Position numbers and translations under genes: made by a program | Notes under the pieces: generated by a model | Told to the model about the DNA's origin: nothing | What the model saw: only the letters and a program-made list of their open reading frames with translations | Databases searched by the model: none | NCBI RefSeq assembly: GCF_041051975.1 | Contig: NZ_CP163435.1 | Location: 9,826,501-9,890,500, forward strand | Source of the DNA: Streptomyces sp. R21 | Lineage (GTDB): Bacteria > Actinomycetota > Actinomycetes > Streptomycetales > Streptomycetaceae | Length of the DNA stretch: 64,000 nucleotides | Direction: 5' to 3' | In this document: piece by piece, positions 42,604-51,146 of the stretch | Layout: the number at the start of each line of letters is the position of its first letter | How positions within the stretch are numbered: the stretch's first letter is position 1

Positions 42604-43614
42604 ATGCTCGGTTTCTTCCTCCGCCTCCTGCCGTTCTGGGTCCGCGAGCCCCTGCTCATCGCGGTCGGCTCGGTTCTCGGCGTTCGCATCATGTATCTCG
42701 CCGTCCGCGATCACGATCGGGTCGCGGCCGGTCTAGGCGTGGTGTTCCTCGTGTTCACCGCAATACGCGTCTACGTGGTGGTCCGGGCCCTGCGCGCACG
42801 CCGGAACCCGAGTCCGACGGCCTCCGCAGACGAGGCGGCGGTAGACGCTGCTCATCAGGCGCAGGCGCAGGCCCAGGCCGCAACCGCGCCGCGTCCCGTC
42901 CCGGACATTCGGGAGAAGGAGCCCAACCATTGGGGTCAGGCCCTCGCGGCCGTGGCCCTGTTCGGGGCACTCGCGGCCACAGTGTGGGTGGCCCCACACG
43001 TGATGCCGTCCGACGACAGCACCCCGCAGGCCGCCTCGTGTTCGGACGGGACACACGAGGAACTGCCGAAGGCCTACAAGCAGAAGCCCAAGGCTGTGAC
43101 CGGTGAAGAGCTGTGCAAGGCACTCAACCGGCCGGACCTGGCCAAGCTCCTTGGAACGCCTGCAGAGACCGCGTCGACTGCCTCCGGCACCAGCAACACG
43201 GCTCCCCTGACTGATGGGAAGGTTGCCGCACCAGAGGCCGAGGTCGCGTTCGACACGTACACCGTGAATGTGTCGGCCACTTACAACGAGTTGTCGATCG
43301 ACCAGTACGTGAAGCTGATGAAGTACGGGGACGAGCGGGACGTCAAGACGCTTACGGCTCTCGGTCGGCCCGCGGTTTTCTCCTCGGATCACACCATGAA
43401 GATCGAGATCAATCTCGGGAGTGGCGGATCCGGCGGACCGGTCGAGGAAGGTCCTCTGGCCAGGACGCTGTCCATGGCCCTGGACCGTCATGACCGGGGC
43501 GGCTACTGCGAGATCACGGTGTGGAGCAAGTCCGGAGCCATCCCGGACGACAGCGTTCTCCTCGACATCGCCGAGAAGGTTCTTCCGAGGATCCCCGAAC
43601 GGCCCGCCCGATGA
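42604..43614 (+). CDS. membrane protein resembling the DUF6215 family
   Basis: 336 residues. Two hydrophobic spans near the N terminus (about 7-30 and 38-60), a Gln/Ala-rich cytoplasmic segment, a third span (about 108-128, ALAAVALFGALAATVWVAP) and an extracytoplasmic domain of about 200 residues. The block ELPKAYKQKPKAVTGEELCK followed by ALNRPDLAKLLGTP is the part I associate with DUF6215 proteins of Streptomyces. The function is unknown. A GGAYCEITVW-like final motif (GGYCEITVWSKSG) supports a conserved fold. Confidence 0.7.
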   Translation: MLGFFLRLLPFWVREPLLIAVGSVLGVRIMYLAVRDHDRVAAGLGVVFLVFTAIRVYVVVRALRARRNPSPTASADEAAVDAAHQAQAQAQAATAPRPVPDIREKEPNHWGQALAAVALFGALAATVWVAPHVMPSDDSTPQAASCSDGTHEELPKAYKQKPKAVTGEELCKALNRPDLAKLLGTPAETASTASGTSNTAPLTDGKVAAPEAEVAFDTYTVNVSATYNELSIDQYVKLMKYGDERDVKTLTALGRPAVFSSDHTMKIEINLGSGGSGGPVEEGPLARTLSMALDRHDRGGYCEITVWSKSGAIPDDSVLLDIAEKVLPRIPERPAR

Positions 43615-43674
43615 GACGTCCACAACCTGTGGTGACCTGCGGCGTCTTGGGCGTCGCTCAACACCCGGATCAGA

Positions 43675-44079
43675 TCAGCTAGTGCTCTTGGTCCTGCTGT
43701 TGAGCATCATGAAGATCAGGAATCCGGCGAAGAAGAGAATGGCACCAGCGGCCAGAAAGGGGATCGGGGTGTATTCGTCAGTGCAGGTCTGGCCGCTGGA
43801 TGTCGTGTGGCACACGTTCCCAGGACCGCTTCGGTTCAGGTAAGCGATGTAGAGGAGCGGCACGCTCAGGCCGGTCAACGATCCGGCGATCGCATTCCGT
43901 GGGCCCTTCCGCAGCAGGAAACCCGCAGCCACGGCGGCCAGAAGAACTAGGACAAGGCCTACTGACAAAACGGCCGCCAGCCCAACTCCTGCGCATCCTC
44001 CCAGCACAAGCCAGCCCAGGAACCAGCCCCAGCCGACCACACGAGCCTGTTGCCCTGCTGTCAGCTCTCGATTCACCAT
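43675..44079 (-). CDS. small multi-span membrane protein
   Basis: 134 residues from ATG 44079 (MVNRELTAGQQARVVGWGWF). Hydrophobic spans at about 12-30, 33-54, 62-78 and 103-124, with a short extracellular loop containing two Cys residues (NVCHTTSSGQTC) that may form a disulfide. It is convergent with the DUF6215-like gene. I recognise no family; the topology is clear. Confidence 0.65.
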   Translation of the reverse strand: MVNRELTAGQQARVVGWGWFLGWLVLGGCAGVGLAAVLSVGLVLVLLAAVAAGFLLRKGPRNAIAGSLTGLSVPLLYIAYLNRSGPGNVCHTTSSGQTCTDEYTPIPFLAAGAILFFAGFLIFMMLNSRTKSTS

Positions 44080-44160
44080 GCTTCCCGCCCCAGGAACCGT
44101 GAGATGGAACGTTGTCTTTCCATACGCCACCTCAAGCATCGCAGACCGCTCGGGGGAGCA

Positions 44161-44263
44161 GCCTGGTGATCACCGATTGCGACTACATCGAGCCTTCGAT
44201 CTCGTAGTCGAGGGTGAAGGCCCGTGTCCCGTACGACGCCTGCCTCAGGTCGCGCATGCTGAT
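44161..44263 (-). pseudogene. fragment of a second copy of the peptide-cluster methyltransferase
   Basis: These 103 bases align without gaps to 49036-49138, within the methyltransferase gene, with 92 identities. The minus-strand reading is ISMRDLRQASYGTRAFTLDY followed by EIEGSM, then a TAG stop where the intact gene has Trp, then SQSVIT. The rest of the gene is missing, so this is a decayed duplicate or the trace of a related cluster. Confidence 0.85.
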
Positions 44264-44399
44264 GTCCACCGCCGTTCCTTGGCCCCCTGGGCTCGTGGTG
44301 TATCGCGGGCGTATCAAAATACGCATACGCCTCCGCAACAGTCCTGCGGCTTCAGTGGAGCCACGAACCACTGTGCATCGACGGACGGAAGAAGAAGAC

Positions 44400-45707
44400 G
44401 TGGCTCATGACAGGAAATGGAACCGACGATCTCTGTTGCGGGGCGCCGCTGTCCTGGCGGGTGCCGCCGCGACCGGGCCGCTGTTAGGCGGGGAGGCCAC
44501 GGCGCTGGCCGCCAGCGGTGACGCGGATGCGCTGTTCAAGGCCGGGGAGTTCGAGAAGGCCGGCCGCGCGTACGAGGAGATCCTGAAAAAGGAACCCAAG
44601 AACCTGCACGCAGCCCGACGGCGCGGCTTTGTCGGGCTGCTGGCCAACGAGTTCCCCGACGCCGAGAAATACCTCAAGTCGGTCATCCAGCTGGCGCCTG
44701 GCGACAAGGAGGCCAACTACTTGCTGGGCGACTGCTACATGCGGCAGGACAAATTCGCGCTCTCCGCACCACACTGGCAAGCGGTCGGCGAAGAAGCCTA
44801 TGCCAAATGGTTCGCGGCAGTCCGCGGCGACGCGTATCAGGTCCACGGCGACATTGCGCGGCTGCCATGGCAGCAGACGGACCCGATGCCTCTGCTGCAG
44901 GCCTCGGTCAACGGCGGACCGCTGAAGCGCTTCACGTTCTACACCGGTGCAACGAATCTGAGCCTGAGCGCGACGGTGGCCAAGGAAGCCGGGCTGAGCC
45001 CCGTCGCCAGCCAGAAGATCGATTTCGAGGGCGGTTCCATATGGGCGCACTACGGGATACTGGACTCCTTCGAGCTGGGGGATATCGAACTGCGCAACGT
45101 CCCCGTGGGCTGGTCGTCGACGGAGTCGGGCGAAGACGTCGACACGGCCAGTGACGGCATGATCGGCACGTGGGTCTTCTACCACTTGCTGACCACCTTC
45201 GACTATGCGGACCGGCAGTTGATCCTGCGCCGCCGCACCCCCGAAACGGCCAGGAAGGCACGCGCCGCCGCCATCCGGGCGGGCGCCGAGCCCCTGCCGC
45301 TGTGGCTGGCCGATCAATTTCTGCACAGCAGGGGCAGCATCGCCGGCGCCGCCGGCTCCCGCGCAGGGGTGGTGGGCGTGAACTTCGGCGGAAGCGGCGG
45401 AGAGAGCGCCGCGGTCGTGTTCGGGGAGACGGCCGAGCAGTTGGGAATCCGCAGCGACCACGACCGCCCGATCGGGACGTTTGCCCACGGCCACCCGGCC
45501 GTCACCTACCCGTGCTACCCGAGGGAGATCCGCCTCGGCGACGCTGTCGCCAGGGACATCTACTGCGAGACGCACCCAGAGGCCACGCTCGCCCCCTACG
45601 CCTTCGACGTGCGAGCCTCCTTCTTCCACAGCTTCCACAAGCCCTACAACATCACCGTCGACTTCACCGATATGAACCTCTACATCGCCCCCGGCAAGGC
45701 CACCTGA
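44400..45707 (+). CDS. Tat-exported TPR protein with a degenerate retroviral-type aspartyl protease domain
   Basis: GTG 44400 gives 435 residues; the Tat signal is NRRSLLRGAAVLAGAAATGP. About 42-125 are TPR units (ALFKAGEFEKAGRAYEEILK, EFPDAEKYLKSVIQLAPGDK). About 160-280 follows Asp_protease_2-type domains (LLQASVNGGPLKRFTFYTGA, then DGMIGTWVFYHLLTTFDYAD), but the catalytic DTG is replaced by Y181-T-G and the GTD by GTW. It is therefore probably a non-catalytic binding protein. The leucine codon at 44484-44486 is TTA, so translation depends on the bldA tRNA, tying it to development. Confidence 0.75.
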   Translation: MAHDRKWNRRSLLRGAAVLAGAAATGPLLGGEATALAASGDADALFKAGEFEKAGRAYEEILKKEPKNLHAARRRGFVGLLANEFPDAEKYLKSVIQLAPGDKEANYLLGDCYMRQDKFALSAPHWQAVGEEAYAKWFAAVRGDAYQVHGDIARLPWQQTDPMPLLQASVNGGPLKRFTFYTGATNLSLSATVAKEAGLSPVASQKIDFEGGSIWAHYGILDSFELGDIELRNVPVGWSSTESGEDVDTASDGMIGTWVFYHLLTTFDYADRQLILRRRTPETARKARAAAIRAGAEPLPLWLADQFLHSRGSIAGAAGSRAGVVGVNFGGSGGESAAVVFGETAEQLGIRSDHDRPIGTFAHGHPAVTYPCYPREIRLGDAVARDIYCETHPEATLAPYAFDVRASFFHSFHKPYNITVDFTDMNLYIAPGKAT

Positions 45708-45769
45708 TCACCTCGACCGCACGGGCTCATGACTGCCGCCCCCGGTCGGGATCCGCGTCAGTTTGTGAA

Positions 45770-45802
45770 GTGCGGGGCCCGGACAGGCCCCGGACCCCGC
45801 AC
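45770..45802. terminator. hairpin between convergent genes
   Basis: GTGCGGGG (45770-45777) pairs with CCCCGCAC (45795-45802), with an inner CCGG/CCGG stem after one mismatch, between the aspartyl-protease-like gene and the large hydrolase gene. Confidence 0.6.
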
Positions 45803-45835
45803 AAGAGGGTGCTCACGATCCCTCGTACATCGTGC

Positions 45836-48604
45836 TTACGGCTTGTCGAGCACCGTCCCCGTCAGCACCGGCCTGTCGGGCAGCGGATCGGCGTTGCGGT
45901 CGGTCAGTGCGAGGCGCATCGACTCGGTCGGCTCGGCCACCTGGTCCTGGACGGTCGGCACGACGAAGTCCACGCTGGTGCTTCCGGGCGGGATGTTCAG
46001 CCACACCCACAGGTTTGCCTCGGACAGCGGCCGCTCGGGGTCGGGCACGTCACCGGACCAGTCCTGGAGCCACTGCGGGTCCACGTCCTTGGTGGACAAC
46101 TCGGCGCCCTCGGTGACCGGAAGCACCCGCACCGGCTGCCAGATATCCACCGCCGTGGGCGCGTCCAGGGACAGTCGCCAAGTCAGCGTCTCACCCTCGG
46201 TCACCCGGTCCGCGACCGGCGACAGGGTGATCACCGGCTCGGGGTCGTCGTTCTCGACGGTGACCCCGCCCCGGTGCTTGCCGACAACGGCGTTGTGCAC
46301 GGCCTTGACCGCGATGTCGTGCTCTACGTCGTCGCCGTAGACCGTGTCGCCCTTCACCTCGACCGGAACGTCGATCGCGTCGCTGCCGGGCCGTACGGTC
46401 ACGAGGCGGTTCTCGGCCCGGCCGCTGTCCGGGTCGAGAACGTACACCCGGACCTGCCCGCTGCCGTGCCCCGAGATCTCGACCGGGATCCGGTAGGTAC
46501 GGGTGCCCGAGTCACCCTCCTTGACGATCGTGCGGCCCACGTCGACACGCGGCAGCGCGGCCGCCTTCACCGCCGAAGTTCCGGGCGCCCAGCCCCAGGC
46601 GTCCATGAGCCAGGCCCGTCCGGACCGCGAACGGGGCGTCAGCTCAAGGGACTTGACATGCCTGAGATCGAACCTGGCCCGGGTCGCGGCCGACAGCGGG
46701 ACGCGCAGTTCCTGAGCCCAATATGAGGCGGTGTTGGCGGAGCCAGGGAGCCCGTCCACCTTGACCGAGCCCAGCGTCACCCGACGGTTGGAGGAGTCGG
46801 TGACGGACACGTCGAACTTCGTGCCGGTCGCGTTCGGCGGTACGAAGACCCGGAGGGCGAGCTTCTGGGAGCCGTGGAGGGAGAGCGGCTTGGCTGGAGT
46901 GATACGCGCGGCCGTGCCCGGCGCGGACCACTTCACGTCCACCGCGCTGCGGCCGGTCTCCTGTGACGTCTCCCACCCCGCGAAGTGCGGTGACGATCCG
47001 AGAGTCTCCGGGTCCAGACAGGCCACGGCCGGGTCCGGGTCGATCGCCGAGCACACCCGCGCACCGGTCACCTTCGCCCCGGCGTCCGGCAGGAAGCCAC
47101 CGCTGCGGCGCCCGCCGACCGCATGGGTCAGCACCCGGGCCGGGTCCGCGGACGGGGCCCGCTTGCCGGAACCGTCGAGCAGCGGACGTACCCGGTCGTC
47201 CCCGGCGAGGAAGAGCCGGGCCGCGGCGGCGATGTATGTGGAGCCCGCCTTGTGCTGCTGGGCGGCGGTCAGCCGGGTCGCGGCACCCGGCGTGCACACC
47301 GGGTCCGGCTGCTCCGGGTCGGACCAGAAGTCGTCCGAGGCCGGCGCCTCGGCCTCGCCCGGGGTCCACTCGCTGTTGAAGTAGTTGTGGTTGGCGCCGA
47401 CCACGTACACCGCGCTGTGCAGTGCCGCGCCCCGGCTGATCCCGCGCGTCCCGTCGACGAAGTCCTCGCCCTGCAGATCGGACACGTCGCCGTCACAGCC
47501 CGGCAGCAGCGTCACGGACGGCACGTCGGCGACCGGATTCTGGCCGAAGATCGTCGGTCCGATGAGCACCGTCCCGCGCACCTTCCAGCGCACCGGGCCC
47601 CGGTAGCCGTCTTCGGCGGACGGCGGCGGGTAGAGGCTGTCCATGGCGGCCCGGTTGACGCCCTCGCCACCGCGCGAGTGGCCGACGAGCAGGACATGGG
47701 AGAGGTCCGCCTTCGCCGCCTTGCGTACGACGGCCGGGGCGGAGGAGCGATGGGCGGTCCAGCCGGCCCAGCGGGCGAGGTGCTGCCGTACCAGCGAGGA
47801 ACGCGCCTGCGCGCCGGCGTCCTCGGCCTCCCAGTCCTGGGCGTTGATGCCGTTCGCCGAGATCGACACCGTCACATAGCCCTGGGAGGCCAGCAGTCGC
47901 TGGTCGCGCAGATAGCCCAGGTAGCTCGGGATCGGCTTGTAGCCGTCCGCGCAGGGCCAGTCGCCGGTCACGTCGTCCTCGGAGCCCGGCTTGTAGCAGG
48001 TGTTGTGGCGGCCGTGCAGGAACAGCGCGAGCGGCCGGCTTTCGGTGCCACCCTTCGGCGCCACCACCTCGGCGGTCATCTCCACCGGGGTGTCGAACCC
48101 GGGCAGGCGCACCGGGTCGAGGTCGTACTTCCCGGTGACCGTGCGGTACGAGCCGGGCTTGCCCGGATCAACGCCGCTCGCCGGAGCCTGCGCGGGCATC
48201 CGTGCCACGCGCGAGCCGGGCTTGTGCGTGTCGTCGGCCGCCGCGTCCAGCCGACGCCCCGCGGCCGTCACTTGAAGGTCCGTCAGCTGCTTGGGCCGTG
48301 TCCCGGCGAGGACGAGCCGGAAGGTCCGCCTGTCCCTCGCCGGCTTCGGCACCCCTAGCAGCCGGTCCCCGGAACGGAACTCGACCCGCGCATCCCCCAT
48401 GGGCAGGGCCTTCGGCGCACGCCAGACCAGCTCACGCGTCCCGCCCTCCCCGTCGATCCGCCACCCTGGCGGAAGTGGGTTGGCGTCCGTCGCGCTCAAC
48501 GGCCCCGATTCGTGCGGCTGTTCAGCGTGTGCCAGTCCGGGCGAGCCCGCCAGGGCCGCCAGCACCGCCACGGCGGTCACACATATTCGCCGGGCACGGA
48601 TCAA
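45836..48604 (-). CDS. large secreted alpha/beta hydrolase with C-terminal Calx-beta region
   Basis: TTG at 48604 lies 4 bases after AGGAGAGG and is directly followed by a signal peptide (IRARRICVTAVAVLAALAGS), so it is preferred to the ATG at 48667; 922 residues. The hydrolase domain (about 150-470) has LALFLHGRHNTCY as oxyanion strand and the nucleophile Ser310 in VGHSRGGEG; GANHNYFNSEW may hold the catalytic His. A carbohydrate-binding-like beta domain (about 540-690) and two Calx-beta-like units (about 700-915, IVKEGDSGTRTYRIPVEI, RVTEGETLTWRLSLDAP) follow. It is a probable extracellular esterase or lipase. Confidence 0.85.
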   Translation of the reverse strand: MIRARRICVTAVAVLAALAGSPGLAHAEQPHESGPLSATDANPLPPGWRIDGEGGTRELVWRAPKALPMGDARVEFRSGDRLLGVPKPARDRRTFRLVLAGTRPKQLTDLQVTAAGRRLDAAADDTHKPGSRVARMPAQAPASGVDPGKPGSYRTVTGKYDLDPVRLPGFDTPVEMTAEVVAPKGGTESRPLALFLHGRHNTCYKPGSEDDVTGDWPCADGYKPIPSYLGYLRDQRLLASQGYVTVSISANGINAQDWEAEDAGAQARSSLVRQHLARWAGWTAHRSSAPAVVRKAAKADLSHVLLVGHSRGGEGVNRAAMDSLYPPPSAEDGYRGPVRWKVRGTVLIGPTIFGQNPVADVPSVTLLPGCDGDVSDLQGEDFVDGTRGISRGAALHSAVYVVGANHNYFNSEWTPGEAEAPASDDFWSDPEQPDPVCTPGAATRLTAAQQHKAGSTYIAAAARLFLAGDDRVRPLLDGSGKRAPSADPARVLTHAVGGRRSGGFLPDAGAKVTGARVCSAIDPDPAVACLDPETLGSSPHFAGWETSQETGRSAVDVKWSAPGTAARITPAKPLSLHGSQKLALRVFVPPNATGTKFDVSVTDSSNRRVTLGSVKVDGLPGSANTASYWAQELRVPLSAATRARFDLRHVKSLELTPRSRSGRAWLMDAWGWAPGTSAVKAAALPRVDVGRTIVKEGDSGTRTYRIPVEISGHGSGQVRVYVLDPDSGRAENRLVTVRPGSDAIDVPVEVKGDTVYGDDVEHDIAVKAVHNAVVGKHRGGVTVENDDPEPVITLSPVADRVTEGETLTWRLSLDAPTAVDIWQPVRVLPVTEGAELSTKDVDPQWLQDWSGDVPDPERPLSEANLWVWLNIPPGSTSVDFVVPTVQDQVAEPTESMRLALTDRNADPLPDRPVLTGTVLDKP

Positions 48605-48799
48605 TGGTCCTCTCCTCAAAACCCCGTGCGCAGACGTCCCGTCGGTCCCGAGCGCCTCTCGCGTCACCTAGGACGGGGGCGAGGTGTCTGTGGGTTGTCT
48701 GTGAGGAGACGCCGATAGGAGGCGAGCGACGCGATCAAGCCAGCACAGCTGATCGCCCTCCGATACGTCGTCGCGCAGGCCTGGTCGCCGCGGCCAGGC

Positions 48800-48893
48800 G
48801 CCGCCGGCACGTCATGCCCGAGCCGAAGCCGCCCAGTTCCTGGGGAGTTACTCCCACTGGATGCCGGTGTGGAGCACGAACAAGATTTCGTCA
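48800..48893 (-). mobile_element. IS5-family transposase fragment
   Basis: The minus strand reads DEILFVLHTGIQWE, a stop, then in a shifted frame PQELGGFGSGMTCRRRL. This is the N-terminal block ILFVLHTGI-WE-LP-ELGFGSGMTCWRRL of IS5-family transposases, with at least one stop and one frameshift. It lies between the hydrolase gene and the peptide-cluster methyltransferase. The rest of 48605-48916 shows nothing. Confidence 0.7.
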
Positions 48894-48916
48894 GGACCTC
48901 TCAAGGGCGTACATGT

Positions 48917-49600
48917 TCAGACCGGAGACGCGGTGCTGGGCCGGGCGCTGACCCAGGACCGGTTCGGGTTCAGGAAGCTGCCGATCTCCAAGTCCGCCAA
49001 CGCCAGTTCATGCGCGAGGGAGTCGTCGTCGACAGGCCTGGTGATTACAGATTGCGACCACTTCGAGCCGTCGATCTCGTAGTCGAGGGTGAAGGTCAGT
49101 ATCCCGGACGGCGCCTGGCTCAGGTCGCGCATGCTGATCGTGCACCCGTCCGCCACCTCTCGTTTGAACGGCGGCTCGTCGACATAGCTCCGCTTCGGCG
49201 GGTCCCGCTGGATGAGCACCTGCCCCTGGTCTGTCACGTGGGCCCGGCAGATTCTGAGAAAGGCCCGGGCCTTCTCGATATCCGGGTTCTCGATCAAATG
49301 CGACATCAGGAGAACCACATCGAATCGGCGACCGAGCGCCAGGTCTTCGATCCTGGCTTCGACGGTTTCCGCGTCTTTGACGTACGCCAGCATGGCGGGC
49401 GATTCGTCGACCGCGACCACTTCGTGACCCAGTTCCAGCAGGGGATGGGTTATTCTCCCCGCGCCCGCCCCCAGTTCGAGGATGCTCGCGCCCGCCGGAA
49501 TCGAATCGTGGATCAGGCGCGGGCTCGAGCCGGCCGGCAGGCGGGCGTAGAACTCCACTGGAGATCCGTCGGGGGAGAGGGGAATTCCGGTCTGCGTCAT
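48917..49600 (-). CDS. class I SAM-dependent methyltransferase of the peptide cluster
   Basis: ATG 49600 after AGGAG gives 227 residues. Motif I is ILELGAGAGR (40-49), the ribose-binding acid is D65 in VAVDES, and IEDLALGRRFDVVLLMSHLI gives motifs II-III. The C-terminal half (ISMRDLSQAPSGILTFTLDY, EIDGSKWSQSVIT) would form the substrate-binding sheet. It is the last gene of the three-gene set peptide, M29-like enzyme, methyltransferase (12-base gap). O- or N-methylation of the peptide product is inferred from context only. A broken copy lies at 44161-44263. Confidence 0.88.
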   Translation of the reverse strand: MTQTGIPLSPDGSPVEFYARLPAGSSPRLIHDSIPAGASILELGAGAGRITHPLLELGHEVVAVDESPAMLAYVKDAETVEARIEDLALGRRFDVVLLMSHLIENPDIEKARAFLRICRAHVTDQGQVLIQRDPPKRSYVDEPPFKREVADGCTISMRDLSQAPSGILTFTLDYEIDGSKWSQSVITRPVDDDSLAHELALADLEIGSFLNPNRSWVSARPSTASPV

Positions 49601-49612
49601 TGCTCCTGCCAC

Positions 49613-50770
49613 CTAAGTGAGGCATTGGATGTTGTTGTGCGGCGAGAAGAGGCCGCAGCAGTCGCCGTCCAGGTCCTCGTCGAACACGCCTTCCTCGATG
49701 GCCGGATGCTCGCCGGTGAGATCCTTGAAGTCCTGGCTTCTCAGCGGCGGTTGGCCGGCGATCTCGATCGCGCAGTCGGAGGTGATGAAATCGACGTGCA
49801 CGTCGCAGGAGTGGACCAGACCTCGTACCTGATTGCTTTGCCCGAAGCCGATATGCACGCTCGGGAAGCGCTCGTTGAGGTGCGAGTTCAGGGAAATGAA
49901 CCGCTCGATGCCGATGTTGGTGCCGAATCCCAGTTCGCCGACCCGGTCGGCGTTCTGCAGCCGCAGGCAGCGTTCGATCAACTTCCTGACCGAAGGATTG
50001 TCGCACCTGTAATCCACCATAATGCCGTTTTCGATCTCGAACACAGCGGGGTGTTCCTGTAGTCGTGCGTCGATTGTGGTGTACGCGGTCGAATTGAACG
50101 CACCGTCCGCGACGAGCGTGCCGCTTATCTGCGCGGGGTAGGTCGCCACCTCGCCTGCGGGCAGGAGTACGAAAGCTCCCTCCCGGTGGAGCCCGCGATT
50201 GCTCACCCAGCGGTAGTGCGAGGGATCCAGCACGACATCCAGCTCGGATCCGGAGGACGTCCTGACCTTGAACTGCTCGGCGGACCGGAGACTGTGCAGG
50301 AGCCCGGCGTTGATGTTGTTCAAGGTGGCCGGCGACGTCGTCACGGCCTGCTTGAAGAACTCCGCGCCGGTCATCACCGTCCGGAAAACTTCGGTCCTCT
50401 TGCCGGAGAACGGCTCCAGCGCGTCGCGAATCGAGTCCGACGGCGCGACGATGTCGTATTCGATGCAGAGCACGACAAGCCGGTCGGTGATCTGATCGAG
50501 GCCGAATTTCGCGCTGCTGAGCGACTGTTTGATCGCGGCGGCGGACAGGCCTTCCAGGTCCATGATTATTGCGGGAATGCCGCGAATGTCCAGCTCGGCC
50601 GCGACCCAGGCGGCGGGTTCACGTGCGCTGCGCGCGTACAACAGGAGCACTCGATCGTGATCCTTGAGATGGATGTACTGATCAAGCATCAGCGAGACGC
50701 CGCGCCAGACCTGTTCGTCGGGGCCCCCATGGGTGCCGGAAACATCTTCGACCGAACCACTATTTTCCAT
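49613..50770 (-). CDS. M29 aminopeptidase/NicX-superfamily metalloenzyme, candidate peptide-modifying enzyme
   Basis: 385 residues. The N-terminal domain (about 25-135) is a Rossmann-like sheet; the C-terminal part carries the M29/aminopeptidase T metal-site motifs: E207 in LLPAGEVAT (family PTGEVFT), E279 in VGELGFG (LGELALG), H306 in VHIGFGQSN, and H325-V-D327 in DVHVDF. All ligands are present, so it should bind metal. The superfamily also includes the iron dioxygenase NicX, so peptidase activity is not certain. The C terminus is unusual, with C371-C372 and C383. It lies between a 55-residue peptide gene and a methyltransferase, which suggests it processes or modifies that peptide. Confidence 0.85.
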   Translation of the reverse strand: MENSGSVEDVSGTHGGPDEQVWRGVSLMLDQYIHLKDHDRVLLLYARSAREPAAWVAAELDIRGIPAIIMDLEGLSAAAIKQSLSSAKFGLDQITDRLVVLCIEYDIVAPSDSIRDALEPFSGKRTEVFRTVMTGAEFFKQAVTTSPATLNNINAGLLHSLRSAEQFKVRTSSGSELDVVLDPSHYRWVSNRGLHREGAFVLLPAGEVATYPAQISGTLVADGAFNSTAYTTIDARLQEHPAVFEIENGIMVDYRCDNPSVRKLIERCLRLQNADRVGELGFGTNIGIERFISLNSHLNERFPSVHIGFGQSNQVRGLVHSCDVHVDFITSDCAIEIAGQPPLRSQDFKDLTGEHPAIEEGVFDEDLDGDCCGLFSPHNNIQCLT

Positions 50771-50866
50771 AGTATGAAGGCATTCCTAGGAAATAGACAC
50801 CAGCGCAATGCGTGGTAACGGTGCGCACGAAGGGCTTTCACTCTCCGCACGCACCGTCGATCGAGA

Positions 50867-51034
50867 TCAGTCTTCGGTCTCCCACGCGGAGGTGAAGTTG
50901 ACCGCTTCGTTGTCGCTTCCCGAAAGAATGTCCACCGGAGTTGCCATAGTGACCGGTGTCTCCTGGGTCAGCATGGCGTTCAGCGTTGTTGCCACATGTG
51001 CATTGCGTGCGGCTTCCAAGGTTTCGGTGGTCAT
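50867..51034 (-). CDS. 55-residue candidate precursor peptide
   Basis: ATG 51034 with GGGAGG 10 bases upstream encodes MTTETLEAARNAHVATTLNA at its N terminus and ends SDNEAVNFTSAWETED. The first 25 residues form an amphipathic helix suited to a leader. A Gly-Ser junction (ILSGSDNE) separates a short C-terminal core with Asn, Thr, Ser, Trp and acidic residues; there is no Cys. It is 96 bases ahead of the M29-like gene on the same strand. Reading it as a RiPP precursor is inference from size, layout and neighbours. Longer upstream in-frame starts run through operator-like repeats and are unlikely. Confidence 0.6.
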   Translation of the reverse strand: MTTETLEAARNAHVATTLNAMLTQETPVTMATPVDILSGSDNEAVNFTSAWETED

Positions 51035-51081
51035 CGAAACATCGCCTCCCAGCTGGTTTACTGAACGTGCGAATCCAACAA

Positions 51082-51096
51082 CTGACCAGACGTCAG
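51082..51096. promoter_or_regulatory. dyad CTGAC-N5-GTCAG upstream of the peptide gene
   Basis: A perfect 5-bp inverted repeat centred about 55 bases before the peptide start codon. Size and position suit an operator for the cluster. Confidence 0.4.
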
Positions 51097-51118
51097 TCAG
51101 CTCAGGGAACCTTTCTCT

Positions 51119-51146
51119 TGTCGGAACGCATTGATGGGTTCCGACA
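51119..51146. promoter_or_regulatory. 9-bp inverted repeat upstream of the peptide gene
   Basis: TGTCGGAAC (51119-51127) and GTTCCGACA (51138-51146) are perfect reverse complements with a 10-base AT-richer spacer, about 100 bases before the peptide start. It may be an operator or an attenuator stem in the leader. Confidence 0.45.
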
